DNA of 9,160 nucleotides, taken from CALBTQ01 sp036743315. Lineage in GTDB: Bacteria > Lernaellota > Lernaellaia > Lernaellales > Lernaellaceae. The stretch is from positions 1 to 9,160 of the forward strand of contig DAINPV010000146.1 of the NCBI GenBank assembly GCA_036743315.1, in the 5' to 3' direction. Shown here in pieces: positions 1 through 6,749 of this stretch. A model generated the notes under the pieces. The model worked only from the letters and a program-made list of their open reading frames with translations. It searched no databases and was not told the origin of the DNA. The position numbers and the translations under genes are program-made. Positions within the stretch are counted from its first letter, which is position 1. Every line of letters begins with the position of its first letter.

Positions 1-345
1 CGCCGGTGGATCCGCAGCCGATTGAGCAGCCTACCGCCGATGCGCAGCCTGTTGTGGATCGGCGATATGCAGGCGGCCTTGCGCGCTGGATACAGCTTCC
101 GTGACAGCCCCTTCGATCTGGACAGCGGTTACACCAACCTGATCGACATGGACCAACACGAAATGTCCGCCGGACTCGGCATGAAATTCAACGAGACGAT
201 CTCGTTCGACATGTACGGCCAATACTATTACCTCGTGCCGGTAAACTTCGATAAAAAGTTGATCGATCCGGACACCCCCTTTGACGAGATCGCCGCGCGC
301 GGGTATACCTTGGCCGGAGGCGTGACCATCGGTTTCCGTTGGTAG
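1..345 (+). CDS. FadL/OmpP1-like outer-membrane beta-barrel protein, C-terminal fragment
   Basis: The 5' part lies outside the window; the frame is open from base 1 to the TAG at 343-345, leaving 114 residues. The fragment shows alternating polar/hydrophobic strands typical of an outer-membrane barrel: ALRAGYSFRDSPF is very like the strand-turn found near the end of FadL/TodX/OmpP1 family porins, followed by an EMSAGLGMKF strand, a FDMYGQYYYLVP strand and a last strand ending GGVTIGFRW with a C-terminal aromatic residue, the usual signal for BAM-assisted insertion. FadL-type proteins carry long-chain fatty acids or other hydrophobic compounds across the outer membrane. The family is inferred from the motif style, not an alignment, so another barrel family is possible. 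The first ~20 codons of this frame look less barrel-like than the rest, while another frame is open across bases 3-101, so an upstream frameshift cannot be excluded. The next gene follows after 20 bp on the same strand. Confidence 0.6.
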   Translation, partial: RRWIRSRLSSLPPMRSLLWIGDMQAALRAGYSFRDSPFDLDSGYTNLIDMDQHEMSAGLGMKFNETISFDMYGQYYYLVPVNFDKKLIDPDTPFDEIAARGYTLAGGVTIGFRW

Positions 346-365
346 CATCATCCGGGGAGACAAGC

Positions 366-962
366 GTGGAAGACACCCTGAAAAAACTGCGGAAAAAGGC
401 GATCAAACGCGCGATGAAATTTCTCGCCGGCGAACGCGGCATGGCGACCATGAAGGCCGTTTTCAAAACGAAACGGGACACCGACCGCCGCCTGGACGCG
501 CTTTATCACCTCGCCGGCCTGCCCAGCCTCACCGACAAAGCGGCCGTGGCACAGGCCATCGACGCCCAGGGACGACGTTTGCGCAGCCTCGACAAGGAAC
601 TGGATGAACTGGATCAGGCGCTTGCGCGTTTGGAGCAAAGCGCCGCCCGGCGCGAGCCGGAACCGCCCGCCGTGAAAAAACCGGCGCGTTCCGTGCGCGT
701 GACACCCAAAGCCATACCGCCCAAGGCCGTTGCCGACAGCCCGCTGGGCAAGGCCAAGCCGCTTGCCGCTCCCCGGCCGAAGCCCAAGCCCAAAGCTCAG
801 CCGCAACCCAAAGCGCGCGTGCAGGCAACCAAGCCTAAGGCCGCGGCGAAAAAAACGCCGCCGCCTTCGCTGCCCAAACCCAAACCGCTGGGTGCGGCGA
901 AAAAGGGCAAGCGCACCGCGCCGTCGAAAAACCTGCTGGATCTGAATTTCAAGAAAAAGTAG
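366..962 (+). CDS. small highly basic coiled-coil protein with Lys/Pro/Ala-rich tail, function unknown
   Basis: The chosen start is GTG at 366, because GGGGAGA at 354-360 sits five bases upstream; an in-frame TTG at 339 would overlap the previous gene and has no such site. The product is 198 residues. Residues 1-37 are a basic, probably amphipathic helix (MEDTLKKLRKKAIKRAMKF). Residues 66-92 form a short predicted coiled coil with leucines at 72, 75, 79, 82, 86 and 89, an exact 3-4-3-4-3 heptad spacing. From about residue 97 to the end it is low complexity, with repeated KPKPK, PKAAAKK and similar runs, ending in NLLDLNFKKK. The tail resembles histone H1-like or phasin-like AK/PK tails in composition only. 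A DNA-, RNA-, granule- or envelope-binding role is possible, but no domain is recognised. It may be co-transcribed with the outer-membrane protein upstream. Its stop lies 3 bp from the stop of the opposing rlpA-like gene. Confidence 0.75.
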   Translation: MEDTLKKLRKKAIKRAMKFLAGERGMATMKAVFKTKRDTDRRLDALYHLAGLPSLTDKAAVAQAIDAQGRRLRSLDKELDELDQALARLEQSAARREPEPPAVKKPARSVRVTPKAIPPKAVADSPLGKAKPLAAPRPKPKPKAQPQPKARVQATKPKAAAKKTPPPSLPKPKPLGAAKKGKRTAPSKNLLDLNFKKK

Positions 963-965
963 CGC

Positions 966-1352
966 TCAGCGCACAACGGTGATTTTCACCTTGGCCACGC
1001 CGTCGCGGACCATATTCAATTTCTGCGCCGCCGCTTTGGACAGGTCGATGATGCGCCCGTGCGCATAGGGGCCGCGGTCGTTGATCTTCACCACGACCTT
1101 GCGCCCGTTGTCCAGCCGCGTCACCTCGACATAGGTGCCGAAGGGCAGCGTCTGGTGGGCGGCCGTCAATTTACGGAAGTCGAAAGTTTCGCCGCTGGCG
1201 GTGCGACGGCCTTGGAACGTTTCGCCGTACCAACTGGCGTAGCCGGTTTGTTCCCAGCCGGTCGGGCGGCGTACAACCTGATCGCTCGCGCAACCGATCA
1301 ACAACAGCAACGCGAAGCAAAGCGCGAAAAATTTGGTGTTTCCGGTTTGCAT
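966..1352 (-). CDS. rlpA: RlpA-family septal ring lytic transglycosylase-like lipoprotein
   Basis: Predicted lipoprotein of 128 residues with a double-psi beta-barrel domain. The ATG at 1352 is chosen because it gives a proper signal peptide: Lys7, a hydrophobic run at residues 8-19 and the lipobox LLIGC with Cys21 as the lipidated residue. Residue +2 is Ala, not Asp, which fits outer-membrane sorting in the E. coli rule. Family signatures follow in order: GYASWYG (37-43), RRTASGE (50-56), AAHQTLPFGT (65-74) and INDRGPYAHGRIIDLS (91-106). RlpA proteins cleave naked glycan strands of peptidoglycan at the septum or serve as structural septal lipoproteins; activity varies by species and cannot be read here. 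It is at the short end for the family: there is no C-terminal SPOR domain, so septal targeting by denuded glycan is not expected. A longer in-frame start at 1433 would run into the divergent gene and spoil the signal peptide. No clear Shine-Dalgarno site precedes the ATG. Confidence 0.9.
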   Translation of the reverse strand: MQTGNTKFFALCFALLLLIGCASDQVVRRPTGWEQTGYASWYGETFQGRRTASGETFDFRKLTAAHQTLPFGTYVEVTRLDNGRKVVVKINDRGPYAHGRIIDLSKAAAQKLNMVRDGVAKVKITVVR

Positions 1353-1404
1353 CCGAGGCGAAAACGTTACTATACTCACGACCTCTAACGCAAGGAGACG
1401 ATCC
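1347..1404. promoter_or_regulatory. Divergent intergenic region with overlapping candidate promoters
   Basis: The 52 bp from 1353 to 1404 are the only space between the rlpA-like gene (minus) and the phosphodiester glycosidase gene (plus), so both promoters should lie in or near it. Plus strand: TATACT at 1371-1376 (five of six to the -10 consensus), with a poor TTGCAT -35 at 1347-1352 and an 18-bp spacer, then the strong Shine-Dalgarno AAGGAGA at 1392-1398, six bases before GTG 1405. Minus strand: TATAGT (complement of 1369-1374, five of six), with no convincing -35. The two -10 candidates overlap by four bases. These are pattern matches to sigma-70-type elements only. Confidence 0.4.
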
Positions 1405-3078
1405 GTGTTCCGCCGTCTGACCGACCGACTCATCGCCCGTTGCGCCTACCTGGCCTGCAAAGGCCGGCCGGTGCGCGAAGCCGAATCGCTGATTTGGCAG
1501 GCTTTGGTTTACCTGGCGCTGGCGGGCACCGACACGCGCAAGATCGCCGCGCTGATCCGTGATCAGTTGCTCTCCGAAGGACGCTTGCGACTGGCCGATC
1601 AGACGATCCTCATTCTCTACCAGGGAGAGGACCTCAACCAGTTGCAGGATGAGATCGCCCGCATGGCCGAGCGAATCAAGATCGATTTGTACGCCGCGTT
1701 GATCGGACATTCGAACGAGGACATCGCCGGCGCCTGCGAACGCCGCAGTTTGACGTTGTTGAACCTGGCCGACCGGATGATCGCCGAGCAGATGCAGCCG
1801 CTGTCCGCCACGGTGCTCAAGGCGGCGTTTCTCAATGAGCTGGATCTGCTGCTGGAACGCGAGGCCGTCGTCGCCGTGCGCGACGTGACCGACCGCATCG
1901 ACCACTTCTATTCGCAGTTCGTCTTGTTGCGCATGCGCACGCTGCATCCGCAGGCGCCCAAGCAGCCGACCGCGCATGACATCAACTGGACGAAGCTGGA
2001 AAACGGCCTGCGCCACGGCGTGCTGGCCGGGCAGTACCGCTTCGGTCCGCTGCGCGCCAACCTGCTGGAAATCTCGCCCAAGCGCTGGCGGCTCAAGGTC
2101 GTCGCCGGGCACGATCTGCCGCCCGAGGAACGCACCCTGCGCGCCATGGCCGCGCGACACGGAGCGCGCTACGGCACCAACGGCGGTTTCTATCTGTTGG
2201 CCGAACACGAGCAGGTGTCGCCGGCGCGTTTCGGCGAACCGATCGGTCTGCTGGTCAGCGAAGGGCGCGTGCTCAACCCGCCGACGATCAAACGTTCCGC
2301 TTTGCTGATGGACGAAACCGGGCGCATCGATATCTGGCGTCTGGGATCGATCGGCCTGAAACTGCGCATCGGCCGGGCGCGCATCCACGCGCACAAAATC
2401 AACAGCGACACGGTGCAGCCGGGCGAAATCGTGCTGTACACCTCGTCGTACGGCAAGGAGCTGCCGCGCGCGCCGTTGCAGATCGCCATCGTCGGTCGAC
2501 GGGTGGTCGACGTGGCGGCGGACAATTCGCTGAACGTGCCGGTCAACGGGTTGCTGCTGGCCATCAATAACGGTCCTGCGCCGTTGGGCGAACTCGCCAG
2601 CATCGAACCCAACCACGAAGTGGCTTACGAACTGCCGCCCATGCGCGGGTTGGGGAGCATCGTTTCGGCCGTGGCCGGCGGTCCGGCGTTGCTGACCGAC
2701 GGCCAGCGCGACGGCGATCTGGAGGCCGACAGCTTCGACGGACTGCTGCCGCCGACCACCTTCAGCCCCTTCACCCGCGCGGCCACCAGCTTGCTGCCGC
2801 GCACGGCCTGGGGCATCACCGCCGATTATCGCCTCATCGCCATCACCGTCGACGGGCGCAATCTCACCGAAAGCGTCGGGCTTGACCTGGACAGCCTCGC
2901 CCGCTTGCTGGCCGACCTGGGCTGCGTGAGCGCGGTCAACATGGACGGCGGCGCCAGCGCGCGCATGTTGGTCGGCGGGCAACTGGTCGATCGCGGCAGC
3001 GTGGATATCGTGCTGAACGGCGAACCGGCGCGACCGCCGCGGCCCATGTCCAGCGCAATCCTGCTGGTGGAACGGTAG
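1405..3078 (+). CDS. Phosphodiester glycosidase (NAGPA-domain) protein with unrecognised N-terminal helical region
   Basis: The start is GTG 1405, six bases after AAGGAGA; the product is 557 residues. The C-terminal part, roughly residues 195-557, carries the order of motifs of the NAGPA family (phosphodiester alpha-GlcNAcase, the 'uncovering enzyme' domain): YGTNGGFYLL (256-265), GGPALLTDG (from 425), PRTAWGIT (465-472), TVDGR (481-485) and NMDGGASARML (512-522). Family members hydrolyse the sugar-phosphate phosphodiester linkage, for example GlcNAc-1-phospho-6-sugar; the bacterial substrate here is unknown. Residues 1 to about 190 are predicted mostly helical, charged and leucine-rich, with no family I recognise. 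Unlike most secreted NAGPA proteins there is no signal peptide or membrane segment, so export is not supported by sequence. The stop TAG shares its last base with the GTG start of the downstream glycosyltransferase, implying coupled translation and a shared pathway. Confidence 0.85.
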   Translation: MFRRLTDRLIARCAYLACKGRPVREAESLIWQALVYLALAGTDTRKIAALIRDQLLSEGRLRLADQTILILYQGEDLNQLQDEIARMAERIKIDLYAALIGHSNEDIAGACERRSLTLLNLADRMIAEQMQPLSATVLKAAFLNELDLLLEREAVVAVRDVTDRIDHFYSQFVLLRMRTLHPQAPKQPTAHDINWTKLENGLRHGVLAGQYRFGPLRANLLEISPKRWRLKVVAGHDLPPEERTLRAMAARHGARYGTNGGFYLLAEHEQVSPARFGEPIGLLVSEGRVLNPPTIKRSALLMDETGRIDIWRLGSIGLKLRIGRARIHAHKINSDTVQPGEIVLYTSSYGKELPRAPLQIAIVGRRVVDVAADNSLNVPVNGLLLAINNGPAPLGELASIEPNHEVAYELPPMRGLGSIVSAVAGGPALLTDGQRDGDLEADSFDGLLPPTTFSPFTRAATSLLPRTAWGITADYRLIAITVDGRNLTESVGLDLDSLARLLADLGCVSAVNMDGGASARMLVGGQLVDRGSVDIVLNGEPARPPRPMSSAILLVER

Positions 3079-4994
3079 TGGAGCGTCCGGACCGTCGCGA
3101 GTTGCTTTTCCTGACGATCATCACCGCCATCGCCGCCTGGCTGCGCCTGACCGGTCTGACCGCGCAGTCGATGTGGAGCGACGAGATCGGCACCCTGCTC
3201 ACCTGCGCCAAACCTCTAAGCAAAACCCTGGGCACGATCATCCTGTTTGACATCAATCCCCCGCTTTTTTATGTGCTCGCGCACTTCTGGCAAAAGTTGG
3301 GCCACGGCGAATTCATCTTACGCCTGCTGCCCGCGTTGTTGGGTCTCGCAGCCGTGCCGCTGACCTTCGCGCTGGCGCGGCGTTGGGCGGGCGCGGCGGC
3401 CGCCTTGTCGGCGGCGGGCGTGCTTGCGCTGTCGCCGGCGCACTTGTATTACAGCGGCGAACTGCGCTACCAGACGTTGACGACTTGCCTGGCGCTGGCT
3501 TCGTTCATCGGCCTGTGGGACCATCAGGAACACCGCCGTCGGTGGCTGTATCCGGCGGCGACCGTCGCCGGGCTGTACACGCATTACCTGTTTTTATTTT
3601 TGCTCGCGGCGCAGGGATTGTGGCTCGCCATACAGCCCAAAGACGAACGCCGCGTACCTTGGCGAACATTGACCGTTCCGCTACTCGCCTTCGCGCCCGG
3701 CCTGTTGATTCTCGCCTTGCAACTGGCGCGTAAAAATTGGGGCGTCAAGCTGTTGGCCGGCGCGCAATCGCCGCACCGTCTGTCGGATCTGCTGTCGTTC
3801 TGGACGATCGGCGGACCGCCGTGGCGACCGCCGGCGCTGCCTGGGCTGCCGGACGACCTACCCTGGCTGACCTATTTTGTTGCCGTGCCGTTGTTGCTGC
3901 TGCTGGCGCGCGGCATTGTGGCGGTGCGCCGCGAAGCCTGGGGGCGGTTGACGATCCTCTGGGCGTTTTTCCCGACCGTCTCGCTGCTGCTGTTGTCGCT
4001 GGCCGCGCCGGTGTTTGAAACCAAGTTGTTGCTGCCCACCCTGCCCGCCATTGCCATGCTCGTCGGCGTGGGCGCAACTTCCTTGCGGCCGCGGGCACTG
4101 GCGGCAATTTTACTGGCGCTGGTGATCGTGCTCGGCGGACTGGCGATCCGGCAGCAGCGGACCGATCCACGTTGCGCGCGCGACGATTGGCGGGGTGTGG
4201 CGCAACAACTGTCCGCCGATCTGCGTCCGGGCGATGTGGTGCTCAACGCGACCTTCGAACTGCGCCACTACGCCGCGAGCGAACTGCCCGAGGAACGGTT
4301 GATCGTCGGCGACCTCAAAGCCTTCAAGAAAAGCGGCGGCGTGCAATCGCGCGCGGTAACTTTCGCTCATCTCGACGAGATCGGATCACGCTACCGGCGC
4401 GTGTGGTTCTATCCCAATCCGATGCGCGGCGTGCCCATCGTCGACGACGCCGCCGATTACCTGCGCGAGCGCCTGTTCGCCGTCACACCGGAACAATACC
4501 GCGATCGCCGTCCGCAACTGTTGCTGTATCTGACCGACCGCATGGCTTACGCCGCGCACCTTGCGCCGTTGCTGCCGGAAAAAATCGATTTTCGCGTCGG
4601 GCCGCTCGCCGAACACGCGTTGCGCGGCCGTTGGCTACCGACCGAGGAAGGTTGGCGCTGGGCGACCGGCAATGCTTCCGCGTGGCTGAAACACCAGGCG
4701 CCGAACGAGCAGGTGCGCGCGCTGCTCTTCGTCAATGTCGATCTGTTCCCGGACCGTTGCGTGACGGTGCGCTTGACGGTCGACGGCGAAACGGTCGCCG
4801 AGCGTTTCATCGACCGCACCGAGCAGTACGTCCTGAGCGGGTTGCTGCCGCCCTCCCTTACGGACCGCCCGGCTGTGGAACTGCGCATACGGACCGACAA
4901 GATCATCTTCCAGGACACCCACGACCGCTTGCCGCGCGAGCAGGCGCGAACGGTGCTGGTGGGCGAATTGGCGCTCGCACCGCCGACGCCTTGA
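3078..4994 (+). CDS. Family 39-like (GT-C) membrane glycosyltransferase
   Basis: Polytopic membrane protein of 638 residues. The GTG start at 3078 overlaps the previous stop by one base (TAGTG). The GT-C hallmarks are at the N-terminus: a first membrane helix (about residues 9-27), then an outer-face loop with MWSDEIGTLL (acidic D35/E36, the catalytic-type position in this fold) and DINPPLFYVLAHFW (58-71), the 'NPPLYY' motif of ArnT/PMT-like enzymes. Several more hydrophobic helices follow, the last at about 341-357. The remaining ~280 residues are soluble, beginning with a DDWRGVAQQL segment often seen in this group, and would lie outside the membrane core. Such enzymes take a sugar from a polyprenyl-phosphate donor and place it on lipid, glycan or protein at the periplasmic face; donor and acceptor cannot be read from sequence. 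Its partner upstream is a sugar-phosphodiester glycosidase. The next gene starts 55 bp downstream. Confidence 0.88.
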   Translation: MERPDRRELLFLTIITAIAAWLRLTGLTAQSMWSDEIGTLLTCAKPLSKTLGTIILFDINPPLFYVLAHFWQKLGHGEFILRLLPALLGLAAVPLTFALARRWAGAAAALSAAGVLALSPAHLYYSGELRYQTLTTCLALASFIGLWDHQEHRRRWLYPAATVAGLYTHYLFLFLLAAQGLWLAIQPKDERRVPWRTLTVPLLAFAPGLLILALQLARKNWGVKLLAGAQSPHRLSDLLSFWTIGGPPWRPPALPGLPDDLPWLTYFVAVPLLLLLARGIVAVRREAWGRLTILWAFFPTVSLLLLSLAAPVFETKLLLPTLPAIAMLVGVGATSLRPRALAAILLALVIVLGGLAIRQQRTDPRCARDDWRGVAQQLSADLRPGDVVLNATFELRHYAASELPEERLIVGDLKAFKKSGGVQSRAVTFAHLDEIGSRYRRVWFYPNPMRGVPIVDDAADYLRERLFAVTPEQYRDRRPQLLLYLTDRMAYAAHLAPLLPEKIDFRVGPLAEHALRGRWLPTEEGWRWATGNASAWLKHQAPNEQVRALLFVNVDLFPDRCVTVRLTVDGETVAERFIDRTEQYVLSGLLPPSLTDRPAVELRIRTDKIIFQDTHDRLPREQARTVLVGELALAPPTP

Positions 4995-5049
4995 CGTTGG
5001 GCGCGCGGTTGGGCAACCTTGGCGCAGAATCAATCGACGGGAGAACACG

Positions 5050-5520
5050 GTGAATAAATTCATCCTGGCTATCGCCACCGGATTGGGAACGGGATACATG
5101 AAACCCGCCTCGGGCACCTGGGGCACGCTGCCGGGCGTCGCTTTGGTGGTTTTCTTTTCCGCGCTCTCGCCCTTCAACTACCTGGTGTGCACCGTCGGCC
5201 TGCTGTTTATCGGCGCTTGGGCGGCGACGGCGGCGGAGGCGCACTTCGGCAAACAAGACGCCGGACAGATCGTCATCGATGAGGTCGTCGGTTATCTGGT
5301 TACGATGTTCCTCATTCCAGTGACCTTCTGGAACGTCGTCTGGGCGTTTTTCCTTTTTCGCTTTTTCGATATAGTCAAGTTCTGGCCCGCGCGGCAGATC
5401 GATCGCGCGAAAAACGGCGGATGGTCCGTAATGCTCGACGACGTCGCCGCCGGCATCTACGCGAACATCGCGCTGCAAATACTCGTTGCTTTGGGGTGGA
5501 TCGGATGCGGTTGGAATTGA
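5050..5520 (+). CDS. pgpA: Phosphatidylglycerophosphatase A
   Basis: PgpA removes the phosphate from phosphatidylglycerophosphate to give phosphatidylglycerol at the inner membrane. The GTG start at 5050 lies five bases after GGGAGA (5039-5044); the product is 156 residues, normal for the family. Conserved blocks are all present: the N-terminal TGLGTGYMKPASGTWGTLPG stretch (residues 10-29), QIVIDEVVGYL with D77/E78, FRFFDIVKFWP (103-113) and VMLDDVAAGIYAN (127-139), with hydrophobic membrane helices between. One deviation is Phe111, where Pro is common in the K-P-x-P form of the third block. The coding region overlaps the cinA start by 16 bases, so the two are very likely translated from one message; the pgpA-cinA neighbourhood is common in proteobacteria. 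Confidence 0.95.
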   Translation: MNKFILAIATGLGTGYMKPASGTWGTLPGVALVVFFSALSPFNYLVCTVGLLFIGAWAATAAEAHFGKQDAGQIVIDEVVGYLVTMFLIPVTFWNVVWAFFLFRFFDIVKFWPARQIDRAKNGGWSVMLDDVAAGIYANIALQILVALGWIGCGWN

Positions 5521-6749
5521 TTTGCACCGGCTCGGAGTTGATCGACGGTCGCCGGATCGACACCAACACCAAGCTCCTGGCCAATCTGTTTCGGGAAGAG
5601 GGGCTGAATGTTTTCCGCGTGACGCTGGTCGGCGATCGCGAAGCCGACATCGCCAAAGCGTTGCGCTCATCCCTGTCGCAGGCGGAGATCGTCATCGTCT
5701 CCGGCGGTCTCGGACCGACCGTGGACGATCGCACGCGCTACGCCGCCGCCGAGGTGTTCCGCCGCGAGCTGGTCGAGGACGCCGACGCGTTGCGCGAGCT
5801 CGAGGAAAAATTCGCGTTGTTCAACCGGCCGATGATGGACAACAACCGGCGCCAATGCCTGTTCCCGACCGGCGCGCGCATTTTGGCCAATCCGATCGGC
5901 ACGGCCAACGGGTTCGCCCTGGAGGAAGGAGGCAAATGGACCATCTTCGCCCCCGGCGTCCCGCGTGAACTGGAGCTGATGGCGCGCGAGCAGATCATCC
6001 CTCTGATTCACGAGCAGTTCGCCCTGAAGGGGCAGGTCTCGCGCGTGACGCTCAAGACCTTCGGCAAAACCGAAAGCGCGGTGGATAAGCTGCTGGCCGA
6101 CGTGGAACTGGGCGACGTGGAACTGGCCTTCACCGCTTCGTTCCCGGAAATTCATCTCACTCTGACGGCTATCGGCGCCAGCAAAACGATCGCCGAACGC
6201 AAGCGCAACAAGGTGCGGGCGCTGATCCGCCGTCGCCTGGAAGAAGCGATCTTCACCGAAGACGAACGCGAGATGGAAGAGGTTGTCGGCGAATTGCTCA
6301 ACAAACACGGTCTGAAAGTGGCCACCGCCGAAAGCTGCACGGGCGGAATGGTCGCCGCGCGGCTGACCAACGTGCCGGGCAGCTCGAACTACTTCATCGA
6401 AGGCGCGGTCACCTACCGCAACGAAGCGAAACTGAGCCGCCTGGGCGTGAGCGAGGAAATGCTCGCCCAGTACGGCGCGGTCAGCGAACAGGTCGCCCAA
6501 GCTATGGCGGTGGGCATGCGCGAATCATCCGGCGCGGATCTGGCGATCAGCGTCACCGGCATTGCCGGGCCCGACGGCGGCACGCCGGAAAAGCCGGTCG
6601 GCACGGTGTTCATGGCCCTCGCCTCGCCCCAAGGCGTGCGCACCTGGCACGACACCTTCCGCTTCGGCGACCGGTGGCGCGTCCGCACCTTGTCGGCGGC
6701 GACGGCGCTCAACCGCTTGCGAAAGTTTTTATTGAAATGGCCGAGCTGA
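5505..6749 (+). CDS. cinA: CinA: nucleotide pyrophosphatase / nicotinamide-nucleotide amidase
   Basis: Two-domain protein of 414 residues, full length for the family. The ATG at 5505 is chosen because the family begins directly with the MRLELICTGSELIDGR strand; GGTGGA at 5495-5500 lies four bases upstream. An in-frame GTG at 5421 would add 28 Arg-rich residues made only from pgpA sequence. The N-terminal COG1058/MoCF-like domain shows GSELIDGRRIDTN (from residue 9) and GGLGPTVDD (67-75); related proteins hydrolyse ADP-ribose or similar pyrophosphates. The C-terminal PncC domain shows ATAESCTGG (273-281, with the presumed catalytic Ser277), an EGAVTYRNEAK stretch and VTGIAGPDGG (350-359); it deamidates NMN to NaMN in pyridine nucleotide salvage. 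The name comes from competence-induced genes of Streptococcus, but nothing here links this copy to competence. It overlaps pgpA by 16 bases and thpR by 13. Confidence 0.96.
   Translation: MRLELICTGSELIDGRRIDTNTKLLANLFREEGLNVFRVTLVGDREADIAKALRSSLSQAEIVIVSGGLGPTVDDRTRYAAAEVFRRELVEDADALRELEEKFALFNRPMMDNNRRQCLFPTGARILANPIGTANGFALEEGGKWTIFAPGVPRELELMAREQIIPLIHEQFALKGQVSRVTLKTFGKTESAVDKLLADVELGDVELAFTASFPEIHLTLTAIGASKTIAERKRNKVRALIRRRLEEAIFTEDEREMEEVVGELLNKHGLKVATAESCTGGMVAARLTNVPGSSNYFIEGAVTYRNEAKLSRLGVSEEMLAQYGAVSEQVAQAMAVGMRESSGADLAISVTGIAGPDGGTPEKPVGTVFMALASPQGVRTWHDTFRFGDRWRVRTLSAATALNRLRKFLLKWPS

Noticed and set aside
3..104. Alternative frame PVDPQPIEQPTADAQPVVD at the left edge, suggesting a frameshift in the barrel gene
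   Set aside because: It ends at TGA 102-104, and the annotated frame has high third-position GC and stays open from base 1, so there is not enough sequence to claim a frameshift.
1171..2982. 603-codon open frame antisense to the NAGPA gene
   Set aside because: It is His/Gln/Arg-rich with no domain pattern, lies opposite a gene with clear motifs and a strong ribosome binding site, and long antisense frames are expected in GC-rich DNA.
5001..5025. Hairpin GGTT-GGGC-AACC between the glycosyltransferase and pgpA as a terminator
   Set aside because: The stem is only 4-5 bp and no T-run follows.
4172..5053. 293-codon plus-strand frame across the end of the glycosyltransferase gene
   Set aside because: Arg-rich shadow translation in the wrong frame; the glycosyltransferase frame continues with a sensible soluble domain.
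6080..6088. DnaA-box-like GGTGGATAA (eight of nine)
   Set aside because: It lies within the cinA coding sequence and near-matches of this kind occur elsewhere in the window.
5667..6500. 277-codon minus-strand frame within cinA
   Set aside because: Antisense to a full-length CinA; no recognisable motif.
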